This document shows, piece after piece, positions 36,468-44,094 of a stretch of DNA of 64,000 bases. How positions within the stretch are numbered: the stretch's first letter is position 1; every line of letters starts with the position of its first letter. This stretch comes from RPQJ01 sp963793005 (GTDB lineage: Bacteria > Pseudomonadota > Gammaproteobacteria > Steroidobacterales > Steroidobacteraceae), in contig CAWBYP010000002.1 in the NCBI GenBank assembly GCA_963793005.1, positions 1,488,001 to 1,552,000 on the forward strand. Reading direction: 5' to 3'. The notes below the pieces were generated by a model. It saw only the letters and a list, made by a program, of their open reading frames with translations, made no database searches and had not been told where the DNA came from. The translations under genes were made by a program, and so were the position numbers.

Positions 36468-37199
36468 ATGATCACGAATCCCGCATCAGGCACCAACGTC
36501 CACGAGATTGCCGGCGGCATCTATCGAATCAACACGCCTGTGGTCCTGCCGGGCGGGGCCGGTGCCTTCAATTTCAACCAGTACCTGGTCGCGGATGACG
36601 AACCGCTGCTATTCCATACCGGGCCGCGGCGCATGTTCCCGCTCGTCAGCGAGGCAGTCGGCAGGGTGCTGCCGGTCCAGGGGCTGCGTTACATCGCCTT
36701 TTCGCATTTCGAGGCCGATGAGTGCGGCTCCCTGAACGACTTCCTGGCAGTGGCCCCGCAGGCCGTTCCGGTCTGCAGCCGGGTCGCGGCCATGGTGTCG
36801 GTAGACGACGTCGCCGACCGCACGGCCCGCCCGCTGGCGGACGGGGAAATCCTCAAGCTCGGGCAGCACGAGTTGCGATGGTTCGATACACCGCACCTGC
36901 CGCACGCATGGGAGTGCGGGCTGATGATGGAACTGCGTACCGGCACCTTCTTCTGCGGCGACCTGTTCACGCAGGGCGGCACCGGGGAAGCACCCATCAC
37001 CGAGTCCGATATCCTGGGACCCAGCGAGGCGTTCCGCGGTCAGATGGACTACTACGCGCATTCCCCGGACACGGGCGCCATGCTCGAACGCCTGGCAGCC
37101 GAGCGTCCGCAGGTGCTCGCCTGCATGCACGGCAGCGCATGGCGTGGCGACGGAGCCGCGCTGCTACGCAGCCTCGCGAAATCGCTGGGCGCGCCCTGA
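36468..37199 (+). CDS. flavodiiron-like metallo-beta-lactamase fold protein
   Basis: This 243-residue MBL-fold protein carries the di-iron ligand spacing of flavodiiron proteins and ODPs rather than hydrolases: SHFEADECGSLNDF (His, Glu, Asp), then His of DTPHLPHAWECG, Asp of FFCGDLFTQGG and His of CMHGSAWRG. There is no C-terminal flavodoxin domain. Such proteins can reduce or sense O2 or NO with di-iron. In place of the usual H-x-E-x-D-H the order is H-x-E-x-D-E, so one ligand is changed. ATG 36468 is preceded by GGGGG about eight bases away. Confidence 0.82.
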   Translation: MITNPASGTNVHEIAGGIYRINTPVVLPGGAGAFNFNQYLVADDEPLLFHTGPRRMFPLVSEAVGRVLPVQGLRYIAFSHFEADECGSLNDFLAVAPQAVPVCSRVAAMVSVDDVADRTARPLADGEILKLGQHELRWFDTPHLPHAWECGLMMELRTGTFFCGDLFTQGGTGEAPITESDILGPSEAFRGQMDYYAHSPDTGAMLERLAAERPQVLACMHGSAWRGDGAALLRSLAKSLGAP

Positions 37200-37254
37200 T
37201 GCTGCTGATCCGGGGATAGCAGTCCTGCATCATGCGTCGACATCGGAGGGCTAC

Positions 37255-37746
37255 ATGATTCGCGGTCTTCATCACAATGCCTACCGTTGTCGCGACTCCG
37301 GGCAGACGCGCAGGTTCTACGAGGACTTTCTCGGCCTGCCGCTGGCCGGCACGCTTGAAATCTCGGAGACGAAAAGCGGCAGGAGAACCGAAACACTCCA
37401 CACGTTCTATGAACTCGGCGACGGGTCGTACCTGGCCTTCTTCGAGGCCCCGGACATGCCGTTCGAGTTCAAGGACCAGCATGACTACGACCTGCATATC
37501 GCACTCGAGGTCGACGCAGGTGCGCTCGAGGACCTGATGGCCCGCGGCAAGGCGGCGGGAATCGAGACGCGGGGCATCTCGGACCACGAATTCATCCATT
37601 CGATCTATTTCCGTGATCCGAATGGCTACGTGATCGAGTTGACGGCGAAGACGCCCGAACACGATCGAATGATGGACCCATCGACTAACGGCGCGCGGGA
37701 GAAGCTCGATCGCTGGATGAGGAACCGAGTCAGAACTTCACCGTGA
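37255..37746 (+). CDS. VOC (glyoxalase/dioxygenase) family protein
   Basis: This 163-residue protein has a paired beta-alpha-beta-beta-beta module. The strand with RGLHHNAYRCRDSGQTRRFY begins the first half (His as a possible metal ligand) and DHEFIHSIYFRDPNGYVIEL ends the second half with His and Glu ligands. It is likely a metal-dependent dioxygenase or lyase; the substrate is unknown. The ATG at 37255 follows GGAGG with a five-base spacer. Its 3' end overlaps the convergent TonB-receptor gene by 17 bases. Confidence 0.83.
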   Translation: MIRGLHHNAYRCRDSGQTRRFYEDFLGLPLAGTLEISETKSGRRTETLHTFYELGDGSYLAFFEAPDMPFEFKDQHDYDLHIALEVDAGALEDLMARGKAAGIETRGISDHEFIHSIYFRDPNGYVIELTAKTPEHDRMMDPSTNGAREKLDRWMRNRVRTSP

Positions 37747-40075
37747 CACCCGCGTAGATTGAACGACCCTGGCCCGGCACCGGCGCGCCCCACTGCGGCT
37801 GGTTCGGCGGCGGCGGAATGGTCATCGTCGTTCCCTGGCCGACATAGGCCCCGCCCAACGGCAGGTCGTAGAACCTGTCGAACAGGTTTTCAATGCCGAG
37901 GTCGACGCTCCAGTTGTCGCGCTCATAGCGGCTGCGAAGGTGAACCAGCCCGTAGCCTGCAGTCTGCATTTCGTTTCGAACCTGCGAGACATCGTCCTTC
38001 GCGGCAACGAACTCCCCTTCGACCGTGTTACTCCACGGGCCGATTTCCTGCATGAGTGCCAGGTTGGCGTTGAGCGGCATGATGTTGTAGAGGTTGTCGC
38101 CGGTGTCGTCGTTCTTGCCCCGCGTGTAGCTCGCCACCAGTTGGGTCCAGAACCTGCCGTAGCGTGTGATGCCCGTCAGCTGGTAGTCCGCGGCGAGGTC
38201 CACTCCGTAGAGATGGGCAGACTGGTTGGCATACCGGAGCACGGTGAAATTGTCGGCCACGGATATCGCGCGCGGTGCGTTGGTCGCCGCGTCCCACTGC
38301 ACCGCATCGACGTAGTCCTGCACGTCGGTGTAGTAAGGCGTCAGCTTGACACTCCACTGCGCGGCGTTGGCGTCGGCGTCGTGCCAGTCGGCGCTCACGC
38401 TAACGGTGCGGGCCACCTCGGGCTCCAGGTTCACGTCGCCCACGTAGCCGTTGCCGTCGCCCACGTAGTTGTTCATGAACGCTGCCATCTGCCAGGTGGA
38501 CCAGCTGTAGCGTTCATACAGGTTGGGCGAGCGCGTCTTCTGCGCGAGGCCGATCTCGTAGTCCTGCGTCGCCACCGGCGTGAAGCGGGCAATCCAGGAC
38601 AGGTCCCAGTTATTGTCGGTCCTGCCGCGCTGCCCGGAGTTGAACAGCGCCGCGTCCCGCGTCTGGTTGCCCATGCCGCCCACGCCGCTGGTCGGATACG
38701 TGTCGAGGTTGTAGCCATGGACGGGCCCGGCATCCATTTCCACGTTCTCGAATCGCGCGCCGAGAATGTGCATCCAGCGACCCCTGTTGATTTCCCATTC
38801 GCCGTAGACGGCGTATCGATTGCGCTGCCCGTCGTTCACGTTCAGGAATTCGTAGGGCCACATGCCCGCGCCGGAGGGCGGCCACCAGTCGTCCAGCCGA
38901 TATTGCTGATACTCGCCGCCGACGCGCAGCAGGCTTTGCCCGGCCAGCGGGATCGCGGCGCTGACGGTGACCCCAGAGTTCCTGCCGTCGGTCTTCATCG
39001 GCATGCCGGCAGCGCAACCGACCACCTTGCCGTCCACCATCATCGTGCCGGAGATCGGTGAGCACGGTGAACCATTGAGCGCAGTGTCCCCACCCGAGCC
39101 GGCCGGCGGCGCCCCGGGGCCATACCAGAAGCGCCTGTCGTCGCCGAAATCCATCTCGTGCTTCGTCTGCTGGTAGTAGGCACGAGCCCGCAGGGTTCCC
39201 CAGGCCAGGCTCCCCGTGTAAGCGAGGTTGAACTGGTCGCTGTAGTTGTCGGTCATGTCCATGCGCTGGTTCGGGTAACCCTCATACGGGATGTGCTGGA
39301 ACCCGTAGCTGAAGTCCAGCAGGTTCCCGCCGCCCTGCCAGGCAAGGCGGACGGACTGGTTGCTGGATTGATACGCGGTGGAGCCGACCTCGTCCGTCGG
39401 CAGCGTGTGGCCAGACCGACCGGTGAACGTGTAATCCTTGAAGTCGTCGCCGGCCTTGTAGTTGTCGGACTGCGTGTAGGCGCCCGTATAGCCCAGGCTC
39501 ACATTCTCTGTGGCAACGGTGCCCGAGAGGTTACCTCCCCAGCCGTCGCCGTTGCTGCGATAGAACGTGCCGGCTTTCCCCTGCATCAGATGCTCGCCCG
39601 CCTTCGCGAATGCGGGGTCTGCCGATCGAACCACGATGCTGCCGCCGATGCTGTCGCCGCCAACGCTGACCGGCGTGACTCCGGCATAGACGTCGATGTT
39701 CGCCACGGCCGTGGGATCGATGTAGGACAGTGGTGAGTTCATGTGGTTGGGACAGGCGGCAACGATGTCCATGCCATCCACTTTCGTGCGCAGGCGGTCG
39801 TCCGCCAGGCCGCGGATGACCGGCAGGCCGGACACGCCCCCGGCTGCGTAGACGCTGACACCTGGAATGTCGATGAGCAGGCTGGCCGTGTCGCTGGTTC
39901 GCGCAAGCTTGCCGGCTATCGCGGCGGGACCGACCGTAGCGACACCGAGTGCCGGCGTCAGAATTGCGCGTGCCGTCACCAGGACTTCTTCAAGTGCGGG
40001 GTCGTCATCTGCAGCAGCACTATGGACGGCGCGGACGGCCAGGATTACGGCAATAGCGGTCTGGCGAGATCGCAT
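37730..40075 (-). CDS. TonB-dependent receptor, copper receptor-like (OprC/NosA type)
   Basis: This 781-residue outer-membrane protein has a signal peptide (IAVILAVRAVHSAAA), a plug domain with LARTSDTASLLIDIPGVSVY, and a 22-strand barrel ending in AGVTVKF. The plug contains DIVAACPNHMNSPLSYI, the CxxxM-type copper-binding motif of OprC and NosA receptors. TonB, ExbBD and periplasmic partners are not in the window. The ATG at 40073-40075 starts the signal peptide; upstream frame has no homology. It is in line with the DUF2946 gene 150 bases before it, which supports a copper role. Confidence 0.88.
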   Translation of the reverse strand: MRSRQTAIAVILAVRAVHSAAADDDPALEEVLVTARAILTPALGVATVGPAAIAGKLARTSDTASLLIDIPGVSVYAAGGVSGLPVIRGLADDRLRTKVDGMDIVAACPNHMNSPLSYIDPTAVANIDVYAGVTPVSVGGDSIGGSIVVRSADPAFAKAGEHLMQGKAGTFYRSNGDGWGGNLSGTVATENVSLGYTGAYTQSDNYKAGDDFKDYTFTGRSGHTLPTDEVGSTAYQSSNQSVRLAWQGGGNLLDFSYGFQHIPYEGYPNQRMDMTDNYSDQFNLAYTGSLAWGTLRARAYYQQTKHEMDFGDDRRFWYGPGAPPAGSGGDTALNGSPCSPISGTMMVDGKVVGCAAGMPMKTDGRNSGVTVSAAIPLAGQSLLRVGGEYQQYRLDDWWPPSGAGMWPYEFLNVNDGQRNRYAVYGEWEINRGRWMHILGARFENVEMDAGPVHGYNLDTYPTSGVGGMGNQTRDAALFNSGQRGRTDNNWDLSWIARFTPVATQDYEIGLAQKTRSPNLYERYSWSTWQMAAFMNNYVGDGNGYVGDVNLEPEVARTVSVSADWHDADANAAQWSVKLTPYYTDVQDYVDAVQWDAATNAPRAISVADNFTVLRYANQSAHLYGVDLAADYQLTGITRYGRFWTQLVASYTRGKNDDTGDNLYNIMPLNANLALMQEIGPWSNTVEGEFVAAKDDVSQVRNEMQTAGYGLVHLRSRYERDNWSVDLGIENLFDRFYDLPLGGAYVGQGTTMTIPPPPNQPQWGAPVPGQGRSIYAGVTVKF

Positions 40076-40227
40076 GTCTTCAGGCTCCGAAATCGGCATT
40101 GATGCGCGAAGTGTCGATACGCCGCCGAGTGGGACTCGTGCGCGCCCGGCGATTGTCGCCAGCGAGGCTGGCGGACCGCATGCCGGCGCCCCCGAGGGCA
40201 CCCGGGTATCAAGCGTGCTGGCGAGCC

Positions 40228-40635
40228 CTACGCGGGGCGGATTCTGGACGGAGGCGCCCTGGGGGAGTGGGCGTAATGCCTGGGTTGGTGAACCCGGACT
40301 GGCACCGCCGATAGCGGAACAGCATCCGGCGTTGCCGGGCCATCGAGCACCGGCAGTACGACCGGCGGCGGCGCAACCGTACCTGCGACCGCAAACACGC
40401 AGGGCGGCTCGTGGTGACCGCTACTTCCGGGCGACTGTTCGTCGCCTCCGGATGGCGACTGCCTGCCCTGCGGTAACGGCCCCGCCCCGTGGCACATCTG
40501 CATCGTCGGCGAGTGATCCGCGCCCGTGCCAGGCATGAATCCCGGCGGTACCAGCACACGGCATGCCATTGCGGGCAACAGCAAGAGCACGACCCAGACG
40601 CAGGTACTGCGGCCATGTGTCCACCGGATATCCAC
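40228..40635 (-). CDS. DUF2946 family protein
   Basis: This 135-residue protein has one N-terminal hydrophobic helix (STCVWVVLLLLPAMACR) and then VPPGFMPG, MQMCHGAG and CVFAV motifs. DUF2946 proteins commonly lie next to OprC-like TonB receptors and carry conserved Cys/His/Met residues suited to copper. It starts with GTG at 40635; no strong ribosome site is visible. A run of Pro, Ser and Gly in the middle is low complexity. I infer a small membrane-anchored copper-handling protein. Confidence 0.65.
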   Translation of the reverse strand: MDIRWTHGRSTCVWVVLLLLPAMACRVLVPPGFMPGTGADHSPTMQMCHGAGPLPQGRQSPSGGDEQSPGSSGHHEPPCVFAVAGTVAPPPVVLPVLDGPATPDAVPLSAVPVRVHQPRHYAHSPRAPPSRIRPA

Positions 40636-40758
40636 GTCTCGAGTCTAGGCCAGGGTGCGGGCTCTCCGCGACCTGCGGCATTCCGCAACAGCATCGATCG
40701 TCAGTTGCTGGACTATCGGACGGTGATCGACTGCCAGGCGCCGAACGAAGGCACGGAC

Positions 40759-41751
40759 CTAGGCAGCGGACTCGGCCGGCGGTTGCGGCGTCTCGTCCAT
40801 TTCCGTGAGCAGGAAGAACTCGCGGCCGAGCGCATCGGTCACCGAGCCAAGTTCGGCCTGGATCCCGTCCAGGCCCTCGTGCAGTCCGCGCGCGATCAGC
40901 TCATCGGCAGTGTCTTCCGCAAGCGACGCGGCGAGCTTACGCAACAGGTTCGATGCCGTGCGCTTGGCCATGTGGCCGTACTTGAGCCTCAGCGCGTGCA
41001 GGTGCTCGTTCGCCACCAGCACGCTGGCAGCCACCGAGCGCGGAAACCGCTTGTCGAAAATGATGAAGTCGACGACCTTGGCGGGCGACATGCTCTGCGG
41101 GTACACCCGGCGAAACGCATGGAAACCCGCTGCCGAACGCAGCACGGTATTCCACTGTGCTTCGTCGATCGGAGAGCCGACGTCGCTCGGCGCGGGCAAC
41201 AGCACCTGGTACTTGACGTCCACCAGCCGCGTCGTCTGGTCGGCACGCTCGATGGCGCGGCCAATCTGGTGGAAATACCAGGATTCGTCGCGGTACAGCG
41301 TCTCGGCCGTTATCCCGCTGTGCGTCTGGCAGGACTCCTTGATGTAGCTGCACAGGCGGTTCAGGTTCTCGACGCCGAGGTCGGCCTTGCGAAGCCGCCC
41401 GAGCCGGTTGTGGAACCCGTTCAACTGCACCCACATTTCGGTCGAGATCAGCGGGCGCAGCGCGCGGGCATTCTCCCGCGCCATGCGGATGCAGCTCCGC
41501 ACCGAGTTCACGTTGTGTTCGTCTAGCACATAGAAGTGCATCACCGCATCGGCCGTCGGCCGTCGGCCGGTCTCGTGGAAGACCTGCTCGTCGCCGTACA
41601 GTCGCAGCACCGACTCCCAGTCGTGCTCACCACGGGCATTGCGGCTGAATGTCTCGTTCACGTCGAGGATGCGCGCAGTGCTGTTGGCGCGCTCTACCTG
41701 CCGGGCGAGCCAGAAGATGGACTCGGCGTGTCTTGAGAGCAGGTTATTCAA
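40759..41751 (-). CDS. alpha-E domain protein
   Basis: This 330-residue all-helical protein begins LLSRHAESIFWLARQVERAN, the alpha-E family start, and keeps the Arg/Glu residues that recur along the fold (ETLYRDESWYFHQIGRAIER). The family has no known chemistry; comparative work links it with ATP-grasp ligases and transglutaminase-like proteins. It is the last gene of the operon, and its start overlaps the previous stop by eight bases. The C-terminal part is rich in Glu and Pro. Confidence 0.85.
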   Translation of the reverse strand: MNNLLSRHAESIFWLARQVERANSTARILDVNETFSRNARGEHDWESVLRLYGDEQVFHETGRRPTADAVMHFYVLDEHNVNSVRSCIRMARENARALRPLISTEMWVQLNGFHNRLGRLRKADLGVENLNRLCSYIKESCQTHSGITAETLYRDESWYFHQIGRAIERADQTTRLVDVKYQVLLPAPSDVGSPIDEAQWNTVLRSAAGFHAFRRVYPQSMSPAKVVDFIIFDKRFPRSVAASVLVANEHLHALRLKYGHMAKRTASNLLRKLAASLAEDTADELIARGLHEGLDGIQAELGSVTDALGREFFLLTEMDETPQPPAESAA

Positions 41752-43195
41752 GGACCCACGTATCCTTTGATCCGCCGCCCTGCGACGAGTTGACCACCAG
41801 CGAGCCCTTGCGCAGGGCCACGCGGGTCAGGCCTCCGGGCAGCACCCATGTCGAGCGGCCCGTGACCGCGAACGGTCGCAGGTCCACGTGTCGGGGCTCG
41901 ATGCCACTGCGGGTGACCGTCGGGCACACCGACAGCTGCACGACCGGCTGGCTGATGTAGTTGGAGGGAGCCGCAAGCAACTTGCGCCGGAATTCCGATA
42001 GCGCCTTCCGGCTCGCGTGCGGACCGATCAGGATGCCGTAGCCGCCCGATTCGCCCACCGGCTTCACGACCAGGTTGTCGAGGTTCGCCAGCGTGAACGC
42101 GAGGCCTGCATGCTCGCGGCAGATGTGCGTCTCGACGTTGGGCAGGATCGCCTCTTCGCCCAGGTAATACTTCACGATCCGCGGCAGGTAGGCGTAGACG
42201 GCCTTGTCGTCCGCGATTCCGGTGCCGACCGCGTTCGCCAGCACGACGTTTCCCGCACGGTACGCGCGCATCAGGCCGCGCACGCCCAGCATGCTACTGG
42301 GATTGAATGCCTCGGGGTCGATGAAATCGTCGTCGATGCGGCGGTAGATGACGTTGACCCGGCGCAGGCCGCCGGTCGTCCTCATGAACACACGGTCGTC
42401 CCGTACCACCAGGTCGCGTCCTTCGGCCAGCGGCACGCCCATCTCGCGGGCCAGGAACACGTGCTCGAAATAGGCCGAGTTGTAGACGCCGGGCGACAGC
42501 AGTACCACTGAAGGGTCGCCATCGATCCGTGCCCCGAGCTCGGTCAGCTTACCGACCAGCCGCTGGCCGTAGTTGGAAACCGAGCGCACGCCGATGTTGC
42601 GCATCAGGTCAGGAAAGGCGCGCTGCGTGAGGTGACGGTTCTCAACCACGTACGAAACACCGGAAGGTGTCCGCGCGTTGTCCTCGAGCACGTAGAACTT
42701 TCCATCGCCGCCACGGACGATGTCGACGCCGCAGATGTTGACGTAGCTGCCAAAGGGAACCTTGAGTCCCTGCATCTGCGGCCGGTAGTTCGAGTTGCCG
42801 AGCACCAGCTCCGCCGGCACCACCTTGTCCTTGAGGATCTTCTGCCCGTGGTAGATGTCCTCGATGAAGCGGTTGAGCGCAGTGACGCGCTGGACGACGC
42901 CGCGCTCGATGATTTCCCACTCAGACGCGGACAGCACGCGGGGAATGACGTCGAACGGCAGGATCCGGTCGATCTGCTCGCGGCTCGTGTAGACCGTGAA
43001 CGTGACGCCGAGGTTGTAGAGCTCGCGCTCCGCGGCCTGGGCACGGCGCCTGAGTTCCGCCAGGCTCAGGCCGTCGAGACGCTCGCGTACCGTCTGCGTA
43101 TGCGCGGGCGGACGCTTGCCCGCGCCGAACAGTTCACAGTAGAAACCGCCCGAGTCATATCCTTCGAGCAATCCTGCGGTCCGCCGCTCAGTCAT
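41744..43195 (-). CDS. circularly permuted ATP-grasp protein
   Basis: This 483-residue protein belongs to the glutathionylspermidine-synthase-like ATP-grasp group (DUF404/DUF407). Motifs: YVNICGVDIVRGGDGKFYVL, EDNARTPSGVSYVVENR (Asp/Asn/Arg of the catalytic triad), RVNVIYRRIDDDFIDPEAF, VVKPVGESGGYGILIGP (nucleotide-binding Lys) and RHVDLRPFAVTG. It should activate a carboxylate with ATP and join it to an amine. Its ATG at 43195 overlaps the transglutaminase stop (ATGA). The peptide it modifies is not known. Confidence 0.88.
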   Translation of the reverse strand: MTERRTAGLLEGYDSGGFYCELFGAGKRPPAHTQTVRERLDGLSLAELRRRAQAAERELYNLGVTFTVYTSREQIDRILPFDVIPRVLSASEWEIIERGVVQRVTALNRFIEDIYHGQKILKDKVVPAELVLGNSNYRPQMQGLKVPFGSYVNICGVDIVRGGDGKFYVLEDNARTPSGVSYVVENRHLTQRAFPDLMRNIGVRSVSNYGQRLVGKLTELGARIDGDPSVVLLSPGVYNSAYFEHVFLAREMGVPLAEGRDLVVRDDRVFMRTTGGLRRVNVIYRRIDDDFIDPEAFNPSSMLGVRGLMRAYRAGNVVLANAVGTGIADDKAVYAYLPRIVKYYLGEEAILPNVETHICREHAGLAFTLANLDNLVVKPVGESGGYGILIGPHASRKALSEFRRKLLAAPSNYISQPVVQLSVCPTVTRSGIEPRHVDLRPFAVTGRSTWVLPGGLTRVALRKGSLVVNSSQGGGSKDTWVLE

Positions 43196-44091
43196 GCGCC
43201 TGGTGGTTCCTTGGTCGCCGTAATCGGGGTTACGTCCACCGCCACGTCGATGATGTGTTCGCCACCGCCAAAGATTACCCCATTGACCGGGCTGATGTCC
43301 CCGTAGTCCCGGCCCCACGCGAGCGTCACGTGTTCCTCGCCCGCAATCGTGTCGTTGGTCGGGTCGAGGTCCACCCAGCCGGCCTCCTGGCACCAGACAG
43401 ATACCCAGGCATGCGAGGCATCGCTGCCAACCAGCTTCGCCTTGCCCGGCGCGGGATGCGTGAGCAGGTAGCCGCTCACGTAGCGCGCGGGCAGGGCGAA
43501 CGCGCGCAGGCAGGCAAGCTCGAGATGCGCGAAGTCCTGGCACACGCCACGCCGCAGCCTGAACACGTCCTCCACCGGCGTCGAGACGCTGGTCGTCCCG
43601 CTGCTGTACTTGAAATCCGTGTGGATGCGCTGTGTCAGCTCGAGCGCCGCTTCCATGATCGGTCGTCCGGGGGCAAACGACTCGCGCGCGTAGGCGGCGA
43701 GTTCCGGATTCGCACGCGCATACGGCGAATCGAAGGCGAACTGCAGGATGGCAAGGTTCCCGGCGCTGGTGTCCTGCCCCAGGTGTCGGAAGACGCGGTC
43801 CCACGCCATTGTCTGCGACGGCGCGGCAGCGGGCGCGGGCGACACGTCAACCTGCGAGTTCGCCTCGATGACCAGTTCCTCGTGCTGCTGCTGGATCGTT
43901 GCGAACGTGACCGGATTGCCGAAATAGTCGACGGAATCGTTGCGCACCGCGGGGCCCGGCTCGATCTCGATCGACGCCCCGTGGACGACCTGGTCGCCGC
44001 AGGCACGGGGCGCCAAGTGCAGCACGTGGTGCGAGATCGACACCGGCAGGCTGTAGCGATACGTGGTGCGGTGACGGACGTGGTAGAGCAT
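43192..44091 (-). CDS. transglutaminase-like peptidase
   Basis: This 299-residue protein has an N-terminal beta domain (YHVRHRTTYRYSLPVSIS) and a papain-like core with Cys in GVCQDFAHLELACLRA, His in GSDASHAWVSVW and Asp in WVDLDPTND. In this operon type it is thought to hydrolyse or transfer gamma-linked peptides (inference from context). Start ATG 44091 lies three bases after the previous stop, so translation is coupled. It resembles the N-terminal domain of the first gene in the operon. Confidence 0.87.
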   Translation of the reverse strand: MLYHVRHRTTYRYSLPVSISHHVLHLAPRACGDQVVHGASIEIEPGPAVRNDSVDYFGNPVTFATIQQQHEELVIEANSQVDVSPAPAAAPSQTMAWDRVFRHLGQDTSAGNLAILQFAFDSPYARANPELAAYARESFAPGRPIMEAALELTQRIHTDFKYSSGTTSVSTPVEDVFRLRRGVCQDFAHLELACLRAFALPARYVSGYLLTHPAPGKAKLVGSDASHAWVSVWCQEAGWVDLDPTNDTIAGEEHVTLAWGRDYGDISPVNGVIFGGGEHIIDVAVDVTPITATKEPPGA

Positions 44092-44094
44092 GGC

